A program made the translations under genes and the position numbers. Below the pieces are notes generated by a model. That model saw only the letters and a program-made list of their open reading frames with translations, did no database searches and was not told the DNA's origin. Source: Corythucha ciliata (lineage: Eukaryota > Arthropoda > Insecta > Hemiptera > Tingidae). From it: 64,000 bases of DNA. The DNA lies in assembly GCA_038030265.1 (NCBI GenBank), contig CM075941.1:15810001-15874000 (forward strand), written 5' to 3'. Of this stretch, positions 13,161 through 24,886 are shown one piece after another (position 1 is the stretch's first letter; each line of letters begins with the position of its first letter).

Positions 13161-13379
13161 TCAATAGCGTACCGAGAGAGGGGTGAGGGAGCCCCCTGTA
13201 CTAGAGGGAGATTTTTAGATTTAGGTTCTATGTTCATGTGTGAAAACGAGTTTTAGGCATGCTTTTGGACAGCGATATTGGCTCCTTTCAACAATTTTCA
13301 ATCCATCCGAACCCAGGACGGAATGGAACGTTGCAGCTGATCAACAATGAGTACTGCTGAATATTCGATTTAGCCCACA

Positions 13380-14100
13380 AAAGCGCTAATCTGAAAGCTC
13401 AAATTGAGAGAAAATGCGGCCTTCCGGGGGGTAAATTTAAATAAAATACGCTGCTCTCCAGTTTTTTTTCACTAATATACGGTTCTTGCGGGCAAGTACG
13501 CATCAAAAAGTTGGGGAAAAACGCTAATATTCTTGGCAAAAACTTAAAAAACGTTCATTCGCAGTAACTCGATGAAACATTCAGACCGAAATTGAGAAAA
13601 AATCGCTGATTCGCGGTGTATAGATGCTATCTAATGGCTAATATGAAGAAAAAACGCTAATTTGCTGTTCTTCGGTAACATTGCGAGGCGTGGTTCAGGT
13701 TTTGCTTTTCTGCAAGCGCTAAAAAAGGCTTAAAAAAAAAAAAAAAAAAAAACCGCTAAGGCTGTACAATAGACAAAACACGCTAATTCGGGGCTACAAT
13801 TGATAAAACTGACAAGTTCGCCAAAAACCGCCCATTGGCGGGTAAAATACCGAAAAGCCACTAATTCGCAGCTAATTTTTCACAAGAAGAATGGCTAATT
13901 AGCAGCTAAAACTGGAACAAACGCTAATCCACGGCAGAAATTGAGAAAAATAGCTAATTTGCTAATGAAATTGACAGAAAGCGCTAATTAGCGTCTAAAC
14001 TGGCAACAATCCTATTTCGCGGACACAACTGAAAAGAAACGCTAAAATTGTGAAAAATCAGATAATTTGCGGATAAAGACTAGAAAAAATTAGGGTTAGT
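13380..14100 (-). repeat. Family A block, minus half of an inverted array
   Basis: Units are now GAGAAAAAACGCTAATT-like. The interval from about 13440 to 13690 aligns by eye with 33500-33800: shared landmarks are the T-run after CCAG, GCAAGTACGC, CTCGATGAAACAT.CAGACC and TTCGCGGTGTAT. The unit orientation changes in the 13165-13380 segment, which is non-repetitive. Confidence 0.75.
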
Positions 14101-14790
14101 TACATCGTTATACAGGGTGGAAGGGGATAAGTGTGACAAAAATTTTTGGGTGATAGTAGGCCTCATTTGCGACCGAAATTACCATATACACCATGGTCCG
14201 AAAATCAAAACTCTTCGAGATATGATTTTTCTAACGATTTTTAAGGCTTACATCATTTTTTTAAACTAACGGCGAGAAACTCGCATTTAATTTGAATTTT
14301 TGCAACTTTTGGTGGTGGATTCGGAAAGAGCACACTATATTCTGTCAGGATTAACCATTTTCGATAGACGTCAACTATTTTATGTGCCCTTAAATGCGGC
14401 TCATCGCATTTTGATATTTAAAAATCCAATTTTCGGCTATTTTATAGTTTTGAAATATTCATGAATCAAATGCGCTTCCTGAGTCATTTTTACTCGTCCA
14501 CCTCCCTCCCCCATGATTTTGCTAGACGCGCCTCTTAGGACACGGCACGGCGCCTCCGGGCGGTCGCCCGGCTCGCCCCCCCACCCTTAAAGCGGGCACT
14601 GCAAACGGTGTGTACCGTTGCGTGAAGTTGGAGGCACACGTTATGTTTTAAATGTTTATTGCGAGGATAAACAAACGATAACTTAGGCTAAACAAACGCA
14701 TGGCGCCATTTTCATCATGTTTCGTGATATATGTGTTCCGACAGGTTCACGTGCATCCCTGCGGGGAGGGCAGCCATTAGTGAAGCCCGT
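14100..14790. other. Unique interval, possible transposon remnant
   Basis: Begins near TATACAGGGTGGAAGG, which resembles the outer end of some TIR elements, but I find no matching inverted end. A GC-rich patch lies at 14525-14590. No gene recognised. Confidence 0.35.
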
Positions 14791-16040
14791 GGGAAAAATC
14801 ACTAAATCATGGCTAAAATAAATTTTAGCTTTTTTCTCATTTTGTTTTTCTCAATTCGCTTTTTCTCAAATTTAGCCGCGTAATACCTCAATTTTAGCTA
14901 TATTTTGCAGCTAAAATTGAGAAAAAGCGCCAATTCGCCGGTAAAATTTGAGAAAAACGCAGTCCGCCGTTGAAAACGTCAATCAGCGTTTTCTAGAGGC
15001 AACTTTGTGGCTTCAATTGAGAAATAATTATAATTAAGATTTAAATTGATAAAAACCCAGTCCCGGCTGAAGTGGAGAAAAGACTCTCATTCACTGCTAA
15101 CATGAGGAAAAATACTGATTCACCGCTAAAATTGGGAAAAAACGCCGATTCGCCGGTAAAATTTGAGAAAAACGCTGATTTCCGCAGTTGAAATTGAGAA
15201 AGCGTGCTAATTATGCGGCTGAAATTTAGAACGAGAAAATAAGGAATAATTATTACCCCGCACCTGATTTGACGAGATAAAAGTTCAGACAAAACACTTT
15301 TATTTCGTGACTAAAATTGCAAAAATGTTTTCGTTTGTGGCTGTAGGTGAGAAAAAAGCACTTATACTCACAGCAAAAATTTGCAAAAAAACAAAAAAAA
15401 ACACAAAAAACAAAAACAACAGCAACAACAAAACGCTAACTCTCGGCTAAAAATGGCAAAAACACTCGTTCGCAACTAAAAAAAAAAAAAAAAAAAAAAC
15501 AAACAAACAAACAAAAAACAAAAAAAACACGAATTCCCGGTTGAAAAATTCACTCATTTTGAGCTAAAATTGAGAAATTCCGCATAAAGCCAGCCTAAAA
15601 TTGACAAAGTGATGATGGAATCCACCTCCTTATATCGGTTGTCCCTCTGCGAATGCTCCTCTTCAAACTTTTGGAACTAACTACAACCAATTACTTTTGC
15701 AGTCTCTTTTAATTGTCGAATGCAACAAAGTGATGGTCCATATCTGAAATTGAGAAGACGCCAACCGTAGTTTCTGGAGGCAACTTCAGCAACTTCGTGG
15801 CTGAAATGAGGAAAAAGTACTAATTTGCGGCTAAACTTGGGGGAAATTGCGAATTATTATGGTTCACAGATAAAAAAAAAAACAAAACATAAAAACCTCT
15901 GAGTCCCCACTAAAATGGAGAAAGGGGTTTAATGCTCCATTGAAAATTAAGAAGTAGCGCTAATTTGCAGCTAAAGTTGAGAATAAACGCAAATTTGTGG
16001 CTAAAATTGAGAAATTGTCGAAATTCGCGGTTTCTGATTG
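14790..16040 (-). repeat. Family A repeat block
   Basis: Minus-oriented units such as AAATTGAGAAAAAGCGCCAA, with two copies of the longer motif (TCTAGAGGCAAC near 14993 and TCTGGAGGCAAC near 15772). It is interrupted by A-rich low-complexity stretches (about 15390-15530) and a unique segment at 15600-15740. Confidence 0.75.
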
Positions 16041-16108
16041 CTTTGTGTCTAAAATAGTATAATTTAACGCTATTCTTACGTAATTATATTTCTTGTTTAT
16101 TTAGAGAC

Positions 16109-16235
16109 TAATAGCGTTTTCCACTCGCATAAAATTTGTTTCTGTAGCAGTTCATTTCCACCCGTCTTCTCCATTGACAGGCTCTATTCACTCAGAGAGG
16201 ACGGATGGAAATAAGACGTTCCGTGGCATCATTGT
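16109..16235. mobile_element. Diverged copy of the 54034 MITE family
   Basis: Starts TAATAGCGTTTTCC and contains GTTCATTTCCACCCGTCTTC, both found in order in the MITE at 54034-54181. The right half has the inverse GACGGATGGAAAT but the far terminus is not clearly preserved. The right boundary is therefore approximate. Confidence 0.55.
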
Positions 16236-16239
16236 CACG

Positions 16240-18758
16240 GGGCTTCATTGAATTTCCATCCTGCGCCCCGATGGTGTGGGCACGCCACTGCCTCGCAGCC
16301 CCAAATTTCAGCTCTAAATCCACTTTTAGACCACACAAATTTCTTTCACTCCCGCACAAATTTCTTCTCACTTCACTCAAAACGTGGCCACTGGCCAACC
16401 CGCCAAGCTCCCTACAACCGCTGTTCATGAGAACTTGTCCCTCGGGATTTATTCCAACCGCAACCCTCAGGGCCCCGTTCACTCTGGTCTCATATATAAC
16501 CTGGGACTAGAGGTTAATGAGCTGATGAAATAGCGGCGGCGCGGCGGGTGCACATCTTATTGTTAGTGCAGCTGGTCCGTCCGTTACCGTTATTCTGTTT
16601 ATGTTGAACCGTACAAAAAATTAAAAATAGTACACTTTCAAGTACAGCTCATGGGAGATCACTCCTTGAAATTATCGTCACGTTTCTATAAAGCCTAGAC
16701 GAGGAGACCAAGAGCGAGACAACTTGAACATACGTTCTTAGAATATTTAATGATTATACGGCCCCTTTCTAAAGTTTCCCCCCTGTAATGAGGTAGATCA
16801 TTCCAAGTTTTTTTTTTCTTCAAATTAATTGGTGCGGAAGCCTTCTACCTATAGAAAGCAAATATAAAGAAAGCACTCCTGAAGCACCGTCACACCGCCT
16901 CTCGTTTCCGCCAGTATGTGAAAATCTTGTCGCGGAAACCACTTTCTTCCTCATCCAACCGGACCCCACCACGCCTCCTTCTTCTTTATCGTGTTCCACT
17001 CAACGACAGCATTAAAACACGGCAATATATATGTATAGTGTTGAAGGAACGTAATCAGAAACACAGGAAAGGAAAATGGTCGCTCGGAGTGAAAGGTGGA
17101 AGACATTGACTACATCGTCATCCTTACTTGCCTTGTTTATTGTTCCAACTTTTTTTTTATTATTATGTTCAGCCATCCATCTTGGGTAACTTTCCCGTTA
17201 ATTGGAATTTTTAAACAAATTGATAACACGGAAAGAAACGACAAAGTATAATTTGAGTAATTACGATGGGGCTAAACTCTTGTAAATCGCTTAGAACTTG
17301 GTAGAAGATAGAGATAAGTGTAGTCTGTGAAGTTATAAATTATTTGAATATTTTAAAGGAGGAAATATCTTCGGGTGATCAGGAGGGAAGGGTGGGGGAA
17401 GGTGAGTTGTTCAGATTAATCAATCAGAGAAACTTAAAAATGTTAATCCAACTCTCTTCCGATTAAATTTCGAATTCCTTTCACTAGCATAACCCACTTG
17501 GAAAGCATTTTCGACTAGTTGTTTTTGCAATCCCACAACTCTCTCGGCTGAGCTAAAATTTATTCTATTCCATGGAACAGTATCTACTAATTGATCATCG
17601 ACTAATTCCCTCCCCACTAATTCCACGATGCATGCACGGATAATGGAGCTACAAGTGGCTTCCATTTGCCTCCTCTGCCACGGAGTTCTGCAAACCCCCC
17701 GCATCCCCTAAGAACCCACTCAGTACCTGTTCCTTTAGTCCGATATACATACATATAATCTAAAATCAGCCTATACACGGGTTTACTCCCTTCCACCGAC
17801 TGAATATTCTAATGGAATTATATTAGCCTCGTTCGACGCTCTCGCGCCGCAATCCTAGTGGCGTCGGTCGACGCCTTCCCGAATTATTCACGAGATTCGA
17901 ATTTAGCCCGAGTTGAATCGCCGTGCTATTTCAAATTGTGCTGATAAACGATTTAAAAAAAAAATGTTTATAGGCAGCTATGTGAATTAATTCGCAGACC
18001 AAGAGAGAATTTATCGCGAAACGTGCCTCTTGACTGCGCGGGTGTCTGATGGGGGAAACGAACCACAGTGAATTACATTTATTATAAAACTATTGTTATT
18101 CAAATCAGTAGCATAACGCTGTATGCATTTTGAATGGGCAGAATCACTAACTCCTGCGTTCATCCATAACTAAGTAATCACCTTAAAAACATTTAATTTT
18201 GCATTAAAACGCGTTAACCCCAGCTGTCAATGGCGGATTTTCCTCCCGATTAATATGCGTCGACCGTTCAAGCGAATTTCTCTGCCATTTCCAAGTTGAA
18301 AAGCTCCTTTTATCTCTTATAATTATTACCCCCCCCCCTTTTCTGCCACATCACGCTAACCACCGCACCGGACCTTTAAATTCGAATCTCTCAAGTGAAA
18401 TTGATTTACGGGATGAGACGAAACATCAATTACTTGGCCCCCGCTACACCATCATCCCATAGCAGTGTCAACCATCCCATTAGGGCATCCATTAAAACGC
18501 TCGACCGTTACTTTTCCGCGTAGTACTTGGTAATCCTAATTTATGCTGAAGACGGCGGCTTTTCTGATGGAACGAGCAAAAGATGGTGGTGGTGGAGGAA
18601 GGGTGGCTCAGTGACTCCTCCATGAAGGGGAAAAGTGATTAATATTCTTTATGACAGGGTTTTTTAAGGAGGTTTTTATGGGCGTGCGAGGGTGGGCGCG
18701 AGGGAACCTCTTGAGAGAATCTTTTAACGATTACTTATGCAATTTCAAGATACGGTGG
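16240..18758. other. Gene-free interval
   Basis: Two overlapping open frames of about 100 codons on opposite strands (16192-16510) show no domain, codon or splice evidence and are not annotated as genes. A C-run lies near 18326. The rest is unremarkable AT-rich sequence. Confidence 0.45.
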
Positions 18759-19990
18759 CAGGGGCGTAGCCGGCCCTTTTGACCTAGAGATGTTCTAGAG
18801 ACCCCAGCCAAAGAACTGGTTGTTCATTAAATCAGAAATAGGCGCAATATGTCGTCAAATTCTTCCCCGGAAACTAAGTTTTCACATAAAGAGTGTCGTA
18901 ATCCATCAAAAACTAACACCTTCGTTGGGAAACTACTGGTTTTAGCCTTCTGTTTCTGATTTTCTATCCAAAAACTGACAATGTTTTCCTGTTTCTGATG
19001 CTTGTAGGAAAGGGGCTTGGCACTCTAATATACTGAGGGTCCGACGTCTTGTATGAGAGACGCAAAAATCTACCTTTTTTTATAAAAAAAAAAGCGATTT
19101 TTAACCCAAAACTGAAGATTTCACTCCATGGCTGAATATTTTACTTCAAAACTGACGATTTTACGCCAAACCCGAAGTGTTTACGCCTAAACTACAGATT
19201 TCACATCACTACTGGCAATTTTAAAGCTCAAGGCTTTATCTCCAAAACTGATGATTTCACCCTAAAACATGGCGAGTTTGACCCAAACCGATGAAAAACG
19301 AATGATCTTACCAAAACAGACCGCACTCTGCATTAAAAACTGCCGATTTTATCCCTCACGTGGCGATTTTACTCAGAAAAACTTACAATGTTTTAAAAAA
19401 GCTGACGTAGTTACCTCCCCCCTCCCAACTGAAGATGTTATTACAAAAACTGGCGATTTAAACCTAAAAATATGTTTTGTTTTATTTCAAAAATGAATAT
19501 TTTTGACCTGAAACGACGATTTTCCCCCCAAAATTAGATAATTTACTCCAAAACTGATAATGTCACTCTTTAACTAATGTTTTCCCCAAAACGGATGATT
19601 TTGGACCAAATAAAAGGACGACTCTGCCCTGAAAACCGGTGATTTTACCACAAAACTGACGAATTGATCCCAAATGTGACGATTTTTTACCAAAACAGAC
19701 GTCACCAAAGCTGAAGTGTTGCACCATAACTGAAGACGGCACTACAAAACTGGCGAATTTACCCCGAATCCAAATTTGACGTTTAACCTAAAAAAGGAAC
19801 CCGAAGTTAGTTATTTTGACACAAAACTAACGATGCACTTCAAAACTGAAGTGTTCCTCCGAAGCTGATTTCACTTCAAAAACTGGCAATTTCACCTTAA
19901 AAATAAATTTAGTGGGTTTACCTCGAATCTGGCGATTTTAGCTCAAAATGCCGGTTTAAAGGCGAAAACTGTGATTTAGGCCCGGGTCGA
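18759..19990 (-). mobile_element. Family C-carrying transposon-like element
   Basis: The left end reads CAGGGGCGTAGCCGG. The 18759-19080 segment is, in reverse complement, clearly related to 62433-62753: shared landmarks are CCAGTTC..T.GCTGGGGTCT, CCTACAAG and ACGTC followed by CTCTCA. From about 19100 to 19980 it is a family C array in the minus orientation (CCAAAACTGACGATTTTACC-like units, ~20 bp). The right boundary is approximate because I found no matching inverted end. Confidence 0.6.
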
Positions 19991-19999
19991 CCACAAGGG

Positions 20000-20440
20000 T
20001 TCAAAGTTCAAAGGCTCAATTAGGCCATTTTTAAAACACGAATGATAAATTTTGCCATTTCTCGGGCAAGAATTGTACGTTTATAGCAAGCAGTTTTATA
20101 GTGTGACAGTTGTCATCAGTTTACCCAGTCCTTATGCTACGTGTAAGTCAGTTTTGCCTTTTTGCAGAGTGCGAATAGTCAGTTTGCTATTTCTCGGGCG
20201 CAAATTGTCATTATGATCATTTAAAGGGAGAGAATATCCATGGTGAAATTTTCATGGCACGAATAGTGAACACAAATAGTTTTTTAGAGCAGGAATAGCC
20301 AGTTTAGCCAATTTTAAGGCACGTTAAGTCAATTTAGACATTTTCAAAACGCAAATCGTCATTTGGTTAGTTTAGCCGTTTTTATCGTGGGAGCTGTAGT
20401 TTTAGTAGTCATTTTTAGTAGATCGAAGCGCGCCATTTCT
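20000..20440 (+). repeat. Family G ~30-bp repeat block
   Basis: Units contain CAGTTTAGCCATTTTTAGGG and CACGAATAG with considerable drift. The reverse orientation of the same family is seen at 45960-46210. Confidence 0.6.
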
Positions 20441-20449
20441 CTAGCCACT

Positions 20450-22045
20450 CTTTTTCTTGAAATTTCGCCTGAATAGGAGTACCTTGTGTTATTCTTAGAC
20501 AGAAGTTGACTTCAAAATGGTCGCGTGAGACCTGGGCAACGCATAACTATGATAAGATTAATAAGACAGTATGGATCGGCGATAATTGCGTTGGTTTTCA
20601 TTTATGGTCGCTTATAAGGTGCCCGCTGTGGTTGATTGAGGAGGTGTGTGATGGTGGTGGGGCGTGCTTTAATTAGCGTTCATCTTCTTATTCGAAATTC
20701 ACCCTTGCGACATACCTTATGGGTGTGGTGGGTATGTGAGCGGGAAGAGGGGGTCCCCACACGTAAACTGAACCACCGTCACATCATTACCGTAATAGCG
20801 TAATATACAGTTTGTGCATGCTGAGCGTCGAGGCTAATAGCACTGAGAACTCACCTCCCCCTGCCCCCTTTCTTTTTACCACAACTGCCGCAGACATGTG
20901 CCTTCCTCGTATACGCTAACTTCTGATATCGTGTCGCTGCTGGCTTGTATCTCATCAATCTGATTTTTTTTTTTTTTTTTCAAGGCATTTTCCCCATTCT
21001 TTAACTCCCTCCTCCCAACTGATTTTATACGTTTATTTTCGCTTCCAAAATTGTCTTTTTGTTCGATGCAAATGCTTGAACGACTCTCAATTGTTAAATT
21101 TGTTGTTTTCCGCGAATTCTATCTCTTTTGCCCCACCCCACCACTCAGCAGAAAAGTAGAAAAGAACTCTTTCGCCGAACATCGAATTTTTTTTTTTTAA
21201 TCCCCTTGTCACGTAATGCCTTCGTCGTCCCTTCCCACACCCTACAACGTGTCACCCCGAATCCAATCAAATTTGACACTCGATCTCTTGAACGTTGACG
21301 TGCCCCGAAATATGTCAAACGATTCTGAAAAGGGAAACAAATTAGATTTTTTTTTCTCGAAATAAAACAATAGAAAAACCTTTCTGGAATATGCTGTTAG
21401 TCGTAGTGGTGGTGGTGGTCGTGGTGGTCGTGTTGATGAAGGGGGAGGGGGTTTAGAAACAAACTGACACTCATCAACGTTATTTTGGTGTGAGGGAAGG
21501 ACTCGTCATTTCCAGGACAGAAACTATTTCGCCACTCCCTCACCTCATCGCACCACAATCAGATTATTCGTGGAAGTAGTATATGGATAGGCGGGTAGGC
21601 ACTTTAATTAAACTCGACTAATTTAATTAGAGAAAGATTTTACCTCACGTTTTGCGCCAGCCTTTTTGACCACCCACCCCCTCCCGCCTGTACAAGATGA
21701 CTTAATTTGGTTTCCTGTCCAACGGTTGAGCGCGTGGTTTCGTGTGCCCCCTTTTCCTTTTCCGCCACCTCGTCCCCCTCAAACTGTTCAGAAATGGGAG
21801 TAGAGGGGAAACTTTTGTGCAACAATGATGACGAGAATGAAGGGTTGGTGCGGTGTGGGAGAGACAATTTATTACTACTGCGAGGATAAAACAATGCGTC
21901 AATCCGTTTACTCTATTTAAACTGTGTAACTGGCCCTTTCTTCAGAATGCCCACCCGGCGGCGGTCGGTTCCGTTTTACTCACGTCCAAGGACCAATAAC
22001 CGCAGTTTTTAATATTATTAGTTTCAGTTCTTAACGCGTCCGGCA
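20450..22045. other. Gene-free interval
   Basis: Contains GGTGGTGGT-rich patches near 21400, a T-run near 20966 and a short open frame pair at 21640-21902 with no coding support. Confidence 0.45.
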
Positions 22046-22180
22046 ATTATTTAATTAGTTAGATGGATATACTGAATAAATCTGTCGCCGGTATTTTAAT
22101 TAATAAATTAATTAGACTGATATTATCCGGACGACGATGGAAGGGCATAGCCCAACACGATTCGAGTTTCGAGAAAAAAT

Positions 22181-22254
22181 GGCTCCCCGGCGGGATTTGA
22201 ACCCGCAACCTCTGGATTACCAGTCCAGCACGCTGCCATTTGCGCCACGGAGAC
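22181..22254 (-). tRNA. tRNA-Thr(GGT)-like gene, inverted copy
   Basis: Reading the minus strand, it folds into an acceptor stem (six of seven pairs), D arm, a perfect five-pair anticodon stem CTGGA/TCCAG with loop CTGGTAA (anticodon GGT) and a perfect T arm GCGGG/CCCGC. The A box TGGCGCAAATGG and B box GGTTCAAATCC are intact. A T6 run follows within five bases. Eukaryotic Thr tRNAs normally use AGT, so a GGT anticodon is unexpected. It may be a repeat-borne tRNA relic rather than a decoding tRNA. Confidence 0.6.
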
Positions 22255-22609
22255 GCCTATGGGAGTCGTACTCCGAGGGATAAGCTGAGCCGAACCCCAC
22301 CCAGGTCCATTGTTTCTCGAAACTCTAGGCGCTTCTCCTGATCGGTAAACCACGCCGAATTTTATCTTCTCGAAACTCGAATCGTGTTGGGCTATGCCCT
22401 TCCATCGTCGTCCGGATAATATCAGTCTAATTAATTTATTAATTAAAATACCGGCGACAGATTTATTCAGTATATCCATCTAACAACATCTAGATAAGAT
22501 AAAATTCGGCGTGGTTTACCGATCAGGAGAAGCGCCTAGAGTTTCGAGAAACAATGGACCTGGGTGGGGTTCGGCTCAGCTTATCCCTCGGAGTACGACT
22601 CCCATAGGC

Positions 22610-22683
22610 GTCTCCGTGGCGCAAATGGCAGCGTGCTGGACTGGTAATCCAGAGGTTGCGGGTTCAAATCCCGCCGGGGAGCC
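22610..22683 (+). tRNA. tRNA-Thr(GGT)-like gene, direct copy
   Basis: Identical in body to the minus-strand copy at 22181-22254, with the same A and B boxes, the GGT anticodon and a T6 run at 22685-22690 that would terminate Pol III. It is flanked by an exact inverted 13-mer: GAGTTTCGAGAAA at 22539-22551 and its complement at 22688-22700. The first acceptor pair is mismatched (G-G). Function as a true tRNA is uncertain. Confidence 0.6.
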
Positions 22684-22951
22684 ATTTTTTCTCGAAACTC
22701 GAATCGTGTTGGGCTATGCCCTTCCATCGTCGTCCGGATAATATCAGTCTAATTAATTTATTATTTAATTAGTTAGTTATAGTGTTAAGACGACCGACCC
22801 TGTCTCGGACAATTATTGGGATCACTGCCCCCCCCCCTCATCGCACCACTCTAGTCACACCTGTGAATTCAAGGGGGTGGGAAGGTTGGAATAAATACTT
22901 TTAAAATTTCAATGAAATACTTACCATTTATTACTTGTTTTGAGTTCCCAG

Positions 22952-23036
22952 AAAAAAAATGTCTCCCCACATGGGATTCGAACCCAAAACCTCCTGGTTT
23001 TGCGGCAGGTGCTCTACCAACTGAGCTACCCGAATA
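22952..23036 (-). pseudogene. tRNA-like pseudogene with conserved tail
   Basis: The minus strand shows TAGCTCAGTTGGTAGAGCA (D arm and A box) and GGGTTCGAATCCC (T loop and B box), but the acceptor stem does not pair and position 33 in the anticodon loop is not T. A T8 run follows, then CTGGGAACTCAAAACAAGTA. This matches the sequence downstream of the 51938-52012 tRNA-like body almost base for base. Confidence 0.6.
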
Positions 23037-23209
23037 TTTTCTCAAATTGTTCGTTTCTTCCACAAAATTTATAACGCCAGGATTTTATCGAAATAAAGAA
23101 AAAATAAAATTTCAACCGAGACGAAGGAATTAATGTACTAGGTGCCTAGAAACCACTTACTGCAAACTTGAAAAGAAAATAACCAGAAGACGTTCACAGT
23201 TTATTATCA

Positions 23210-23350
23210 ACAAAAATTGTGGTTGATGTGGTTCGATCAATTTGTGATTACAACAGTCAAATTTTCGTTCTTCGAGCATGAATAGATCAATTTGTGGTTA
23301 GAACGTTTTGTGGTTCAAGCATTGCGTGGTTCCAGTAGCTTATATCGGCG
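23210..23350 (-). repeat. Family E-like GTGGTT repeat patch
   Basis: Units of about 23 bp such as TTGTGGTTCAAGCATTGCG. A second patch of the same type lies at 24360-24490 (TTTGCGGTTCGAGCATTTTG). Together the two patches flank the family A block between them. Confidence 0.6.
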
Positions 23351-23419
23351 ACAGGGGCGGATCGTCCTCGGTCACCGTTCAGAGGGGAGCCACCAAAACC
23401 TTAAATATTAAAAAAAAAA

Positions 23420-24290
23420 AAAAAAAAAATTGAGGAGTATTACGTTTTAAAGTTTTGATTCACGGCTACTGCCACTGAAATTACCAAAACATAAACAAAT
23501 TTGAGGTATCTAAAAAAAACTTCGAGGCTAAAATTAGAGAAATTACGCTAACCCCAACGGCCCTTAATAGGCAGCAAAAATTAAAAAGACGTTCCAATGA
23601 TTGGAGCAAGCGCGCGGGAAAAAGTTATGAAAAAGTGCTTTCGCGGCTAAATTGGCGAAGAAGCGCCAATCCATTTGGTAAACAGCGGAAAAAATCACCA
23701 ATTGGCGGCTGAAAATTGAGAAATACGCAGTAATTGAGGAAAAGCGCAAATTCGCGGCTATGAAATTGGGAAAAGCTGTCAAAAATCGGATGGCTGACCC
23801 ATCTAATATTGAAAAAATTCTAACTTAGGGTTTCTCGGGGAAACTTCACGACTGAATTATGAAAATGCGTTAATTCGTGAAAATTAAGGAACAATTTCTG
23901 AATCGCGGAAATTGAAGGAAAAAAACTAATTTGCGGATCTATTTGAGAAACGTGGCTGAAACTGGGAAAAATCACGAAAGTCCCGGATAAAATGGAGTCA
24001 AGGCACTCAATCGCATCTAAACTTGAAAAAGAGTGCTAATTTGAGGCTAAAATTGAGTGAAAGCGGTTAAAATTACAAAATAATTCGTGGCTTATGCGCT
24101 GCAAAATTGATGAAAACCCATGATTCGCGGCTGAAATTGTGTGCATGCAGCTAAAATTAGGAAATTTTTCGCGGCTAAAATTGAAAAAAACGCAAATTCA
24201 CGGCTAAAACTAAGAAAGCGCCAATTAGCAGTTCCCATAGAGGCAATTTTGTGGTTAAAATTTTAAAAAGCCGTGATTTAACGCAAAGTA
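23420..24290 (-). repeat. Family A repeat block
   Basis: Minus-oriented GCGGCTAAAATTGAG-type units at about 30-bp spacing. It ends shortly before the first visible ASPP exon and probably lies in an upstream intron of that gene. Confidence 0.75.
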
Positions 24291-24886
24291 AAAATTACAT
24301 TCCTTGTATTTAGAGATTGGGGAGACTCATAGGGCTTTCCAACCCAGTCCCTGTAGGTTTTGATTCGTCTCTGCGTGAATCAACCATTTTGTGATTGAAG
24401 CATAAATATTGCGGATGAAACATTTTGCGGTTCGAGCATTTTGTGGTTTTGATCATTTTGGGGTGAGATGTTTTCGTGGTTTGAAAGATTTTGTATTTTG
24501 ATCTTTGTGTCATGGGGGTGGGATCCCATTTTCTTGGATTGGGCTCCGGAAAAAACAAACTTGGTTGGATTGGATCTTCCAAGCGCAAAGTTTGGTGAAT
24601 TTTCCTGCCGCGAACTACCTGTGTATAAGCCTGCAGGACACCAATTCCTTTGAACATCGTAAAGGAAAGGCTGGGATCCCAACTGAAGTCGTCTCCTCCG
24701 CGTCAGACAATATCATCAAGATCACCATCTTTCCTTTCCCTGACTTTTCTCCGAAGGTGGCCGAGCTGACGGGGGTGGTGACCGCCCCTGAGCAGAGGAA
24801 GCATCAAGCCAGAACCATAAAAATAAAATATTCACCAACCACAGTCTTTTGTTATTAATTCATCCATTTGTTTTTTGTGTTCACAG

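Larger units (their letters stand above)
22063..22760. mobile_element. Inverted pair of tRNA units with 16-bp flanking direct repeat
   Basis: Layout: tail (reverse) 22063-22163, tRNA unit on minus to about 22366, another tail copy in forward orientation 22367-22480, then a forward unit 22497-22690 followed by its tail to 22760. The two tRNA units are near identical over about 190 bp. The 16-bp sequence TTATTTAATTAGTTAG occurs at 22047-22062 and again at 22761-22776, consistent with a target-site duplication around the whole composite. The tail contains AATCGTGTTGGGCTATGCCC and ends in TTAATTAA-rich sequence. A related tail lies at 40900-40990. Confidence 0.75.

Noticed and set aside
14110..14600. 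Possible complete TIR element starting TACAGGGTG
   Set aside because: No matching inverted end or target duplication found downstream.
16192..16510. Overlapping ~100-codon frames on both strands
   Set aside because: No homology, no splice or regulatory context; mutual shadowing is expected in GC-richer patches.
24505..24858. 117-codon frame just upstream of the first ASPP exon
   Set aside because: The translation does not resemble any ASPP region and no donor site in the right phase joins it to 24887.
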